Part shown: positions 1-10,039 of the stretch, one piece after another
How positions within the stretch are numbered: the stretch's first letter is position 1
Layout: every line of letters begins with the position of its first letter
The notes under the pieces: generated by a model
Database searches by the model: none
What the model was told of the DNA's origin: nothing
What the model saw: the letters and a program-made list of their open reading frames with translations, nothing else
Made by a program: the position numbers and the translations under genes
Assembly: GCF_000002985.6 (NCBI RefSeq)
Contig: NC_003280.10
Location: 806,001-870,000, forward strand
Direction: 5' to 3'
DNA length: 64,000 bases
From: Caenorhabditis elegans
Taxonomy: Eukaryota > Nematoda > Chromadorea > Rhabditida > Rhabditidae

Positions 1-40
1 ATTTATTAATAGATATCAACAGTTCAGCTCAAAAACTTAC

Positions 41-438
41 ATCTTTATGATGACAATCGTAGTCTACATCCGCAACAAAAAGTAGCTGATAACTGTGAAT
101 TTTAGCATAACATCTCATTGTTTTTGTAATTAAATTTTTAATCAGATAGTTTTGAAGTGGGCATACCCAGTGCAGTATGATACTTCTCCTCTAAACTTAG
201 ATCTGTGACAACCACCACAATTGCAATGTTCAGAGATTGATTACTTATTGGTTGCATAATGGTTTCGTTTGTTCTCCCGACGTTTCTTGATTCCAAGCGA
301 TCAGATATTTTGATCTAAACTTGTTTCAATTTGAAGCGGAGAGTACTGATAACTTACTGAATTAGCAAAAAGAAGAGCGGTTCCAAACAAGTTAACAATT
401 GAAGTTATCACAGCAAGCGATATTCGTACGTTCGACAT
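41..438 (-). CDS. DUF273 glycosyltransferase-like gene, 5' part only (runs off left edge)
   Basis: The complement opens with an ATG at 438 and a hydrophobic signal-anchor (residues about 5-25), as in Golgi type II proteins. After an unresolved junction near 300 a frame reads N-I-A-I-V-V-V-V-T followed by E-E-K-Y-H-T-A-L. A last exon (about 118-41) reads R-C-Y-A-K-I-H and ends in D-C-H-H-K-D before a GTAAGT donor at 40-36. This order is the start of the DUF273 domain, a Caenorhabditis family distantly related to the GMA12/MNN10 galactosyltransferases; the substrate is unknown. The rest of the gene lies left of the window. The joins between the three coding pieces do not keep frame with any good splice pair I can find, so the gene may be damaged. 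Family assignment is fairly firm, intactness is not. Confidence 0.6.
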
Positions 439-1410
439 GTTTTGAGCTGAGGAATAAGTCTTCTGACTGACTGGACTGACTGAAAAACGACGAATTCCAA
501 CTTGAAAAAATTCAAAAACGTGGAATGAAAGTCTGCGAAATGCAGGTTCACGGATAAATTGGCAGAATATATTATTCGTCTTGCCACTTTTTGCCACGTT
601 CTCAATTTTCTTCGCTCGAAAACTTCAATGTGAGGATTTTCCAGAGTCAAACAATGAAAAGAATCGACACTAATTATAAGCAAACTTGGTTGATCGTCTG
701 ATTCTCAATCTACTTCAGCTCATTGCAATCAAGAATTCTGACAATTTTTCGTGAAAAACACCATTTTTCTAATGATTTGTAATTGGAAATATTTTCGGAC
801 AACAGCAATCATATAAGACAAAATTGTCTTTATCAAAAAACATTTTAGAGTTCGAACATCAAATTCTTGCAGATGCGTTTAAACAATGGAAACAGTATGA
901 AAGGTTACAACATTTATTGTGAAAAAAAAAACAAAAATATTATGAATAGTAAGCAATGTAGTTGTCAAAGTAGTTTTCCTTTTAGGTTTCAGGTTTTAAC
1001 TCACTACAACTTCTATTTAGCAAAAACAGTGAGGAGGAAAACAGATAGACACGTTACTTGAAGATAAAACACTGCTAGTGAACGACAGAAAAGATTGTAA
1101 ATCTGAATATTATGAACTAACCTTTTTACTCGCAAACAAAAAAGCAGTTGATATGATAGGTGAAATAAAACCAGCGGCATACGGTTATTCAAAACGGTAT
1201 CATCTTTTTTGTCCAAATAATTAGGCACTCTATCACGAAACACGAAAAAGCAATTGTTGAAGAAATTGTGAGAAAATAGCTCTCATTTTGAGCAATTAAT
1301 CAATTTCATCCATTTCTTCCCCTTATATAGACATCCCTGATGATGTGGCAACGTGACTTAAAATTAAATGAAAACGGAGAAAGTGGGACAAAATTTCTGA
1401 GTTAATCAAG
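439..1410. other. intergenic, no gene seen
   Basis: AT-rich spacer between the divergent DUF273 and DUF268 loci. Short open frames on both strands show no family resemblance and no splice-compatible partners. The 5' region of the DUF273 gene should lie next to position 439. Confidence 0.6.
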
Positions 1411-2070
1411 ATGTCAAGACAGCAACTTGGAGGTCTAGCATATAGTGATGGAGTGTCAATGTTTGACGCCATGCAAGCTCATAGACGATGGAATGAGCGG
1501 TGTTGTGGTTGGAAGTATGCAGCCTTGGGTGGAAGTTTCTGCTCTTCGGAGTGGGGCATCAAAGGTCCTGACAGTTGAATATAACAATCTAACCATTCAA
1601 GAAGAGTTCAAAAACCGGATGTCTGCAATTCTTCCCATCGATTTTGTTACAAACTGGCATCAGTTGAGTCAATTTTCGCTGCAACAATTAATATATTTTT
1701 TTTAGATACGCCGGAAAGTTTGACTTTGCCGCTTCATTCTCATCTCTCGAGCATTCTGGATTAGGAAGATACGGTGAGCCATTGGATCCAATCGGTGATA
1801 TTAGGGAGATGCTGAAAATCAAATGCCAAGCCAAAAATCAAGCCAGGAGGTCTACTGTTCATCGGATTCCCACTGGGCACTGATGCTATTCAATTCAATG
1901 CTCATAGAATCTACGGCTCAATTCGTCTTGCGATGATGATGTATGGATTCGAGTGGATTGATACATTCTCTGGAGACTCCGAACAACCAAATAATCTTAC
2001 ATCAGAACGGCTTAATTCCGCACCCCTGTTTGGAACATCTCAGAACACTCTAGTTTTGAGAAAGATCTAA
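1411..2070 (+). pseudogene. DUF268 protein pseudogene, 5'-truncated with two frameshifts
   Basis: Three frames together give a DUF268 (Caenorhabditis protein of unknown function) C-terminal half. Frame one from the ATG at 1411 reads V-S-M-F-D-A-M-Q-A-H-R-R-W; near 1485 the frame changes to G-M-S-G-V-V-V-G-S-M-Q-P-W. An intron at about 1662-1705 (GTTGAG...TTTTTTTAG) joins to Y-A-G-K-F-D-F-A-A-S-F and E-H-S-G-L-G-R-Y. Near 1830, around a repeated GCC-AAAAATCAA-GCC stretch, the frame shifts again to K-P-G-G-L-L-F-I-G-F-P-L-G-T and continues to the TAA at 2068. The V-V-V-G-S-M and K-P-G-G-L-L segments resemble a class I methyltransferase fold, which is an inference. With two frame breaks and no N-terminal half this is a relic. 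Confidence 0.8.
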
Positions 2071-2756
2071 CGTGTTGTTTTGTTGCTTTTTAAAATTATA
2101 AATTTTTAAAAAATCTTCTTGTATTTATTGTTTGTAATATCATAACATATATACAACAGATTGTGCTAGAGTCCTCTCGCGCCTCACTTTATAAGAGCCG
2201 ATTCCAAGCAACGAGTTCAGGCATCCCCCCATAGGTTCACCCAGCCTCTATTGGGAAGTGGAGCAATCCACGACTAAATTATCGGCCACAGTCCCAGGCT
2301 AGGACGTGGCTTAAATTGTAGCCCTGTGGGATCACCATCACGACAAAACGTATCTGTTATCCAGCCTATTTTTATTTCGGACACGATCTGTAAACCTTAA
2401 TGTACACTTAAGTTTGAAAGTTATATTTCGAGGTCTGACATTTTCTGTGCTAACATTTTCCATTGGGAAGATTTGAATAGTAATTAAAAATTACTTTTTT
2501 TAAACGTATTTATCCAAAAAATTGGCATTTTCTATTAACGGAAAAGTCGCCGTGACCTCGCAATGCCACCTACCTCCTTACTGAAAACGTGGACCACATC
2601 GCTTTAGACTTGAATGTTTTAGTTTAGTCCTCCTTGCAAGTGTGTACTTCTGTGTTTTCTATGATTCTGAATCTTCCGAGGACTGCGAAGCATCATAAGG
2701 TAATCATTCGTATTCAAGTCATACTCGTAGTAAAATTTCATTAAATAACATTTCAG
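2071..2756. other. intergenic with an unexplained GC-richer segment at about 2160-2345
   Basis: Most of the spacer is AT-rich. About 2160-2345 is richer in GC than its surroundings and has no long open frame. I do not recognise it as an RNA gene or transposon. Confidence 0.5.
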
Positions 2757-5700
2757 ATGCAATGGTGTGTAAGGGCACTGTTGTTTATTTTATCCGTAAC
2801 GTTATGTTATTTTATGTTCATTAGATTCACAAAAATAGATCTCAAAGCAAAAATCGATGAGCCAATATCAGAGGTTGTTGAAATAAAGACTGGAAATAAA
2901 TGGATCGTTGTCACAAGTGTCAGTGCTCCAACCGAAGATGTTAAGGCGAGAAGAAGATCGCTTAGTCTGTAACAATTCAATATTTTCAGAGACTTGCCTC
3001 ATTTCCAGACTGGAATTTGGTTGTCGTTGCGGATACAAAAACGCCACTGGACTGGAAGCTGAAAAATGTGCACTTTTTGTCAGTTGAATATCAAAAGAAA
3101 TTGCGTAAGTTTCATAGCTTTGCTTTGTTCCAAACTTCATTATTTCAGCATTTTCCATGTCTTCATTGCTTCCTTACAAATCATACACCCGGAAAAACAT
3201 TGGATATTTGTATGCTATTTCTCACGGAGCTGAATGGATATATGACACTGACGATGACAACAAGCCTTTTGGTAAGTTGTTTGGTAACCGACAAATCACC
3301 AGATTCATTCACATTCGAACAACTTTTATAATAAAAACGATTATATTTTAGGTCAAGGACTGAAACAGTTTAATTTTGAAGAGAGTGTATCTGGAGTTCG
3401 GTATCAACCTAATTTAATGAGTAGTCAAGAGATATCGTGAGTGAACTAAAACAATAAGATTAACTTCGAATCAGTGAATTTCTAGACAACGGCTTTTCAA
3501 TCCATATGAGTTTTATGGAGTGGATCAAATGTGGCCAAGAGGATTCCCATTGGAACATATTGAGGTGAGAAATAATAAAATAAAAAGTAGTTCACCATTG
3601 TCTGCAAATTTTGTGTTTAGAAACATAAGAACAGAAATGATTCTCAAGTTTTGTGTTATGAAATGAAGAGAGCCGCCGTTCAACAAGGTTTGGTACATCA
3701 CGATCCGGACGTCGACGCCATTTATAGGTTTTGAAACAATTCATTTTCATTGAAAAATAGTAAAATTTTCAGATTGCTTCATGCCGACTCTAAAAATGGC
3801 TTAAACTTGCAGTTCAATAAGTTTGCGCCTCCCATAACTTTATCAGTTGGCTCATATTCTCCATGGAACTCTCAGAATACTCTATTCCACAAATCAGCGT
3901 TTCACACTTTATTTCTACCCACTACTGTTTCATTCAGGTTTAGAAATTTGAGTTTTAAATATAAAAATTCAACATTAAGTTTTCCAGAACAACTGATATT
4001 TGGAGGTCTTTTATTTCTCAGAAAATTCTTCACTTATCCGGATTGACTGTTTCATTTGTTCCAACTAACGCTGTTCAGTTCAGAAATGCTCATAACTATT
4101 TGAAAGATTTCAAGGACGAGAAGCAAGTTTATGAAGATTCTGGAAGGATGATTGACTATCTACACAACTGGAAATGTTCTCCTGAAAACTCTAAGCAGAT
4201 AGAAAATTGCATTAAACAGTTGGTAAATGATCTCGTAAAGGTAAAACTCTGGGGTGAACAAGATGCAGTTTTGACGGAACTTTTTCTGGCCGATTTGAAG
4301 GATATGAGGTAAATACTAATTTTGTTGATGAAGCTCTTAAACTTAATATTTTTAGATTTGAATTCCCCAGTTTAGTCGGAGACAACTTTAAGGAGCCTTA
4401 CTTCCCTTCAACAAACGAAATTTCAAGAGATGTAAACTGCAGACGTATGCAATTAAGTTTTGAATTAAAGGATCCAAGAAAAACGGAAAAAGATGAGGTG
4501 AGGAATTGAACCTAAAACAATGTCTGTAATAATTTTTATGTCAGAATGTGCAACGAGCTGCTCAGAAAATTAATTATTTCGGAGATATTGCTCAATGGTG
4601 TAACGAAACAGGATATTCTAGTATGGCATAACATGATGACTTAATCACTAATTTGAGGTTCCTTTTCAGATTTAACAGGCATTTTCTCATCTCCTGAGCA
4701 ACTTGCCAGAGAGCATGATAATTCGTATGTTTTCAAAAAGGATTTGAATAGTGTAAGTTGCCTTTAGTAGTTTCAAGTTTCTGTTTATTTTCCAGGTTCT
4801 GATTGTCGTCAACAACTATCCATGGAAATATGGAATGGGATTGCTTCAAAGACTCTACCAACCATATTTTGCAACGACAATTTTCTGTGGTTCCTGGTAT
4901 CCGGAAAACTTTACAGAAATTGATAACTTCACCACAACTTTGTATCCAATCAATTACGTTCATCTGAATGAGGCTGAAATTCACCAAGGGTATTTTGGAT
5001 ATCATTGTCTCACTGTGGTGAAGGAAATGGGATTGAGCAATGTGGAAGGATATTTCCTCATGGCTGATGACGCGATCTTCAATATCTGGCAAAGAATTGA
5101 TTATTCAAGAGTTTTTCATTTGCATGGTTCTTACAATACTGAGAATGAATGGCATTTTCGAGATCATGGTGACTTTCTGTTTTTTAAAGTCCTTATGTTA
5201 TATTCCATATTTGAGGTGGACAACGAGTCGTGACTATTTTGAAAGCAATCAAGAGCACAACTGACAAGAAGCTTCTAGCTGCCTGGGACAGATTTGACAA
5301 AGGATTGCAAAAATATGGATACTACAACGAAACAGATAACGCAGAAGAACAGATGAAAAGTCCAATTGGCAAGAGTATTTCTGATTTGTGAGTCTTTCAT
5401 ATCATTTTACAAATTTTCCGTTTTTTCAGCTACTATATACCAACATCTGAAAGTGAATATTACGCTCATCTCATGCGATTATTCTATGACAATCAGTTAT
5501 TCTTGGAAATTGCTGTTAATCGGTTTTTGAGATCTGTTAACCATTCAACGTTTGTTTTTCCGATTTGTATTGATTTTTCAACTTGAAATTTAGATCACTC
5601 TATGCAAAAACTTGTTATCTATGGGGAAATCGTGCAAAATGGGATACAGTTTACCACAAGGATATGGTTGCAATGCATCCTGTTAAAATTAGTCAATTTA

Positions 5701-5887
5701 TGAAACCGGGTGAAGCAAGGAAAAGGTAGAGTTTTGGGAATTGAGCTCAAAAGTGTATAATAACTTTTATAGGTACTGCGCTTCAATATTACAAACTTGG
5801 TCGGATATTGTTTTTGGAGGATCTCAGGATTTCACTGTTAAAAGCGATAACGAAGTAGATTATATTAATGGGTTTCCAGTGCGTTAA
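2757..5887 (+). CDS. DUF288 (STELLO-like) Golgi membrane protein, 16 exons, 798 aa
   Basis: Sixteen exons keep frame: 2757-2945, 2990-3104, 3149-3271, 3352-3436, 3486-3564, 3621-3727, 3773-3937, 3988-4308, 4356-4497, 4545-4620, 4670-4752, 4796-5168, 5216-5387, 5430-5549, 5594-5725, 5773-5887. The product has a signal-anchor at residues 6-22 and then the DUF288 body: K-W-I-V-V-T-S, W-N-L-V-V-V-A-D-T-K-T-P, the acidic Y-D-T-D-D-D-N-K-P-F-G, and a second half with V-N-N-Y-P-W-K-Y-G and E-G-Y-F-L-M-A-D-D-A. Plant STELLO proteins of this family are Golgi proteins that influence cellulose synthase assembly; the nematode function is unknown, and a glycosyltransferase-like role is inferred from the DxD-type segments. 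Intron 1 seems to use a GC donor (AAG|GCGAGA at 2946), the only irregular site. A polyadenylation signal AATAAA lies at 5966-5971. Confidence 0.93.
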
Positions 5888-6025
5888 TATTTAATGTTTG
5901 TATTTTTTTATTGGCCTGAGAGTCATTTATTGATTTTTCTTATGTATTATTAAATTGTTTTTGAAAATAAAGTAAATGCTTGATTTTTATTATAATCCAA
6001 TGCGTTTGCGCGTCCCATAACTTTA

Positions 6026-6177
6026 TCACGTTCTTTTACTTTTATCAACATAAATGTTCTGGTTTTATACAAGTTAGAGCAGCAGAAAAAATTACAAGCC
6101 AATTGGTTTATTTTGTAAAATAGATCTCAGCATGAAATATTCAGCATGAAATATCATTAGAGCCAATACGCATGCGA
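6026..6177. repeat. 152-bp duplicated segment, copy 1 (copy 2 at 16930-17081)
   Basis: The two copies are the same length and differ at only a few bases. This copy contains the last codons, stop and 3' flank of the Lon-domain gene fragment on the complement. In copy 2 only those last codons remain and the rest of the gene is absent. Confidence 0.9.
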
Positions 6178-7178
6178 ATTATTTCGACTGCTTCTTTCAA
6201 ACTGGAGACCGTTATGACTTCATCCTTCAACATCTTTGGAACTTCATCAAGGTTGCCAAGTGGAACTATTGCCGTCATGTTCATGTTCCGTGCCAATTTC
6301 ACCTTTTCTTTGATAGATCCGACCTGAAAATAGACTTATATTGTACTAGATTTTGAAACGTTTGGAAAAACGTTATCAATTTTGGAAAGAATTTTGAATA
6401 CAACATAATGGTTGGTGTTTTCATGAAAATCAAAAACGTACCATTTCCACTTTGCCTCCTGTTCCAAGTGACCCTGTCACAAGAATGTCGTGCGGCATAG
6501 ACCATCCTTTCACAGCGAAAATCACAGAGAGTGCAGTGGCCAAAACACCGCTAGGTCCTCGCAGACGAGATGAGGTCACATATCGAATCGATGTAAATCG
6601 TGGAACGATTGGATCACCAAGACGGCGAATGTAGTGCTGTGCTGCAGCATACCCATGAGTTATAGACATTGCCATCTCTTGTGATTGATTTGCAATTTGC
6701 ACCAACTCGTCCATTGTAGCCGGCGAAATATCGCACTCGATCGTTAGAAGCGAAGCTTCTCTGCTTACAACGGTTCCATTTTTGTCCTTGTGGTGCTTTA
6801 TCATCACTCCATTGACGGTACACTCTCCAAATGTCACAACTTGTGGTGAGCTGGAGGCAGGCGGTGTCCGGTGATGACGTTGGTTGGTCCCTTTAGAATC
6901 ACTCGGCGCCTGCCTTCTCGTCGGCTCACTAGTTGAGCGCCTCTTGTCCTCGATAATTGGAGATGGAGTGGTGTTGGAGAGCTGGAGAATCTGATGCTTC
7001 GCACGACGAGCCCTCATAGGAACTGGGCTGGTTTGCCTCAGTGCTTCCGGTTCAGGTTGATCGTCTGTGAACCTTGGTGCTGCTCCATTGCGTTCTGCCT
7101 CCAAACGTTCTAATCTTTTTTGAGCGGCAATACGTCCATTCCGTTGCTTGAAATTGTTGCTTTTGTATAGAATGGCAT
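6141..7178 (-). CDS. Lon-type (peptidase S16) domain protein, N-terminus not found
   Basis: Two exons on the complement: 7178-6442 and 6323-6141 (TGA). The first begins after a good acceptor (CTTTTTGCAG) in the middle of a charged, coiled-coil-like stretch, then a low-complexity P/R/S-rich linker (about residues 35-95). It is followed by a domain like the Lon protease proteolytic core: R-L-R-G-P-S-G-V-L-A-T, with the Ser at the Lon catalytic position, then T-G-S-L-G-T-G-G-K-V and, after the intron, V-G-S-I-K-E-K with the Lys at the dyad position. Both dyad residues are therefore kept. There is no AAA+ ATPase part. No upstream exon with a start is visible; the donor-like sites upstream sit behind stop codons. 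It could be a divergent protease, a non-peptidase fold user, or a truncated gene. Confidence 0.7.
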
Positions 7179-8113
7179 CTGCAAAAAGGAAAATTAAGCT
7201 TTGTGTAAAAAATTAGAGAAAACATACGATAGAAGGGTTAGTTAAATGCGAGTAGACTGATTAATTGTCGATTAATTGTGAAATGATTGAGTTTTGAAAT
7301 TCGAGCTGTTTGTGTTTCTTTTTTTGTCTCTACGTCAAGATCAAAGTCAAGGTCGAGGTCGAGGTCGAGGTCAAGGTCGAATCTGTCACTTGTTTTATTT
7401 ATTTAGAAAAAGCTAATTACATAAATTCAGTTCTTGTTTCGAGCAGAGAATCTTCGGCTGTCGCCTCCTCTGGATCAACCAAACGACAGCCCATCAACAA
7501 GTCGAGTCGATCGGAAGTCAACTCATTTGCACCAACAAACACAGCGTTTGTTGCTCCAGTGTCCGCTCTTCAGAACCTTCTACAGAATGATTCAGATGCT
7601 CTCGTTTATCAAGCCAATTGCTCTGACAGCTTTAACATCAGCTACTGATGCTTCAGATACTTGCTCCTTAGGCAACTCCAGGTCATGATGCTTCAGCTCC
7701 AGATCCATTGACTTCTGAAGTCACTAGCTAAGAACTCAGGATCCTGTTGTTTCCTACGCCGTGGTCTGCTGCTGCTCCAAAGAAGATATTGTTCCTTGAA
7801 GTGCCCAACTCGTATTAACTTGGAATAAATTGATTTAATAGAAGTTTTGAAATTCAGTTACTAAGTTAGTTATTCAGTTTCAATTGTGGAACTGGAGTTG
7901 TTATGAGGGATGCCTCCCTTGTCCTCTTAATATTTACACTGTATCGCTCCAAATTAAATATTCATAAAGTTGAGAAAGTTTTCTTGTGCTCAAGTTTTGC
8001 TCAAGTTGCTCAAGTTGTGCTCAACTGTCATCGAAGTTTATTAACACGTTAAACACAAACAATCTTATTTACAAAAATCTGATTTTTATACGTGAAACTT
8101 CACCTTTGACCAG
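7179..8113. other. no supported gene; short hexamer repeat
   Basis: Contains a GGTCGA/GGTCAA hexamer run at about 7335-7380. An open frame on the plus strand through it (7310-7648) starts with the repeat and has no family resemblance or introns, so I do not call it. Confidence 0.5.
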
Positions 8114-8932
8114 ATTACACATTCTCGATGAAAGTGGTTGTGAATGCCAATGTATGGGTAAATAGGTTGTAAATATCAAAACTCTTCTAATTAATAGTTT
8201 TACGACTACACATCGTCTCCTATTTTTCTCGATGTACCATGTTTCTGTGTCGGCAAAAAAAATCTGAAACGGTGTTTAGTGTACCAGTTGAAAAGTTTGC
8301 CAAGCCCTTCTCAGTTCTTCCTCTTAACATTAAGATTTGAATCATGGCAAGAAATTAACATTTTTCTGAGCTATTCAATGATCATTCGTGCTTGGGTTCA
8401 GTACCATAAGCAGCAAAATTGAATATATACACAAACAAAAACAAAACAAATAAAAAATTATTCTTTTTTTTTCATGGGCCACAAATAATTCATGGAGGTT
8501 CATCTTTATTGGATCTTCAGAGAGCATGAGCCAACACAATGGCAAAAGCAGCCAAGGTTGAGTAGATCGGAGTGAATGATGCTACAGTTGCTTCAGCTGC
8601 TTCAGCTTCAGCGGCTTTTTCAGGAGCTGGAGTTCCAGCCGGTGGTGGATCAGTTGCTGATTCTTTTGCAGTTGATGTGCTAGCAGCGCCGACGTTAGGG
8701 GCGACCGTATTAGCATTATCTGGAGCTGGAGATTCAGCAGTGTCTTCAGATGCATCAGTGTCGTCAGTTGATCCTTGTACCACAAAGACGGCGAGAAGAC
8801 CAAGGAGGACAAAGATGGCAGCCGTTTGACGTCTCATTGTTCCAAGATGCTGATATGATGAAGACTGATTACTTTCTCTTTTCTATCACTATTTATACCA
8901 AAATGTGCTCTTATCTTTGCCCCAGATCGGAT
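8114..8932. repeat. duplicated block, copy 1 (copy 2 at 15983-16924)
   Basis: Starts at ATTACACATTCTCGATG in both copies and ends at GCCCCAGATC. It includes one small secreted-protein gene with its promoter. Copy 2 has about 120 extra bases at about 16225-16345. Confidence 0.9.
8517..8837 (-). CDS. small secreted mucin-like protein, 106 aa, possible GPI anchor
   Basis: Single exon from the ATG at 8837. It has an N-terminal signal peptide (M-R-R-Q-T-A-A-I-F-V-L-L-G-L-L-A), then about 60 residues rich in Ala, Thr, Pro, Glu and Asp, and a hydrophobic C-terminal tail (S-T-L-A-A-F-A-I-V-L-A-H-A-L) of the kind replaced by a GPI anchor. It may be a surface mucin-like protein; no enzyme motif. The last ~60 residues are identical in the paralogue at 16516-16830, while the N-terminal half differs by substitutions and small indels. 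Upstream are a TATA box and a GATA site. I do not recognise a named family. Confidence 0.82.
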   Translation of the reverse strand: MRRQTAAIFVLLGLLAVFVVQGSTDDTDASEDTAESPAPDNANTVAPNVGAASTSTAKESATDPPPAGTPAPEKAAEAEAAEATVASFTPIYSTLAAFAIVLAHAL

Positions 8933-8938
8933 CACGTG
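8890..8938 (-). promoter_or_regulatory. TATA box, GATA site and E-box upstream of the 8517-8837 gene
   Basis: On the complement TATAAATA lies at 8897-8890, GATAAG at 8915-8910 and CACGTG at 8938-8933, about 55-100 bases before the ATG. GATAAG matches the site of intestinal GATA factors such as ELT-2 in C. elegans, so gut expression is a reasonable inference. TATA and GATA are kept in the duplicate, the E-box is not. Confidence 0.6.
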
Positions 8939-9008
8939 TCTATTTAACCGGAATTTTTTTTAATTTGTTTTTAATTGTTTTCTTCATAAGATTAATTTAC
9001 CGTATATT

Positions 9009-9040
9009 CTCTATTAGTGCTGCATGCAGCACTAATAGAG
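9009..9040. repeat. perfect 32-bp palindrome (element of the CTCTATTAG/GCATGC type)
   Basis: The two 16-base halves are exact reverse complements, centred on TGCATGCA. It is preceded by ACCGTATATT. Related but imperfect units, preceded by ACCGTATTTCC, occur at 24470-24550 and 24766-24855, so it belongs to a small dispersed inverted-repeat family. Confidence 0.85.
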
Positions 9041-9264
9041 ACTACTCCAAAAATCTGGAAAAGTACCCAGAAGTACCAGCCGCGTCGAGCTACGGTGACG
9101 GGCCTAGCACTACCACGTGAGTCTGCGGAATGTTGGACGCGTTGCAAAATCAGTTTTTCAGGCTTACTCTGATGATTTTCTTTGGAATGATGGTTCTGGC
9201 AGCTACTGCGGCTTGGGGAGTGGTGGTGTTCCAATATTTCCAGAGGAGACGTGATTCAAACTGA
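9041..9264 (+). pseudogene. 3' part of a small single-pass membrane protein gene
   Basis: Two exons with good signals: up to 9116 (GTGAGT donor) and 9162-9264 (TTTTTCAG acceptor, stop TGA). The joined frame reads D-Y-S-K-N-L-E-K-Y-P-E-V-P-A-A-S-S-Y-G-D, then a membrane segment beginning L-T-L-M-I-F-F-G-M-M-V-L-A-A-T and a basic tail R-R-R-D-S-N. Upstream the coding sequence runs straight into the 32-bp palindrome and I find no start exon, so the N-terminus seems lost to the insertion or lies in an exon I cannot recognise. Confidence 0.55.
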
Positions 9265-10035
9265 GAACCGATAATAAACTTTAGGAAAATTGGTTCTAAT
9301 AGTCAATGTGTACAAGTATTACAATAAATTAGTTTCACCTCTCGCATTCCACACTGGGGTTTTGAAAATATAAATTTTACTTTCAAAATTTGGCTCAAAT
9401 TTTGCCGATATGAGTTGCAGTCTCACAACTGTTGGTTCAAAGCATGCAAGGAACTCGAAGAAACTTCTTTACCCGAAGTCTAAATGACCAAAATGTTCGT
9501 TCCGGTTTTTATGTTAAATTTAGAATTAATAGAATGATTTAAAGTGGAATCTCAAATCACAGCTCGATCCGATCATTTTTCGCGGAGATAGGGTATTTAA
9601 TTTTTGCACATGGAAATCCAGTTTTCTTCTGTTCCTGGACAAGTTTTCAACTATCCTTTTGATTTTATGTTTTAATTTTGATAATTTTCATTGAAGCAAG
9701 GTAGAAAAACTAAATTTGGTCGGTCTTGACAACTTTCAGCACATTTGTGGAAGTTTTGAGCTTCCAGGCCTTCCCAGAAGGTGATATGTTTCAATTTTTG
9801 TTATTTTTTAAAATAATAACCGCCGTATTATTCCACTTTTTACGCCAATTTCAAATATTATTTTATTTTTTTCAAATTTCTACTATGAGCAAAGTTATGA
9901 CGGATTGAAGTCTTAGTGCATAACTCCTCACAGGCCGCCTCTCCTCACAAGAGGCTGCATGCGTGCGGGTGGCTGGAAAATGTTTTCTTCCCCAAAAAAA
10001 CATAGAAAGACACTTTAACTCTAAGAATATTCAGT
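9265..10035. other. intergenic, no gene seen
   Basis: AT-rich. Open frames such as 9726-9908 are Phe-rich low-complexity translations of T-runs. The region leads into the repeat field that follows. Confidence 0.55.
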
Positions 10036-10039
10036 TCAC

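Noticed and set aside
2757-5887. Operon of the plus-strand genes in the left part
   Set aside because: Same-direction genes are separated by several hundred to thousands of bases and alternate with minus-strand genes, unlike worm operons with ~100-base spacing.
7310-7648. 112-codon plus-strand frame
   Set aside because: Begins inside a hexamer repeat, no conserved features, no introns or promoter signals.
8572-8829. Ala/Ser-rich plus-strand frame
   Set aside because: Antisense of the Ala/Thr-rich small secreted protein; the same shadow exists at 16571-16807.
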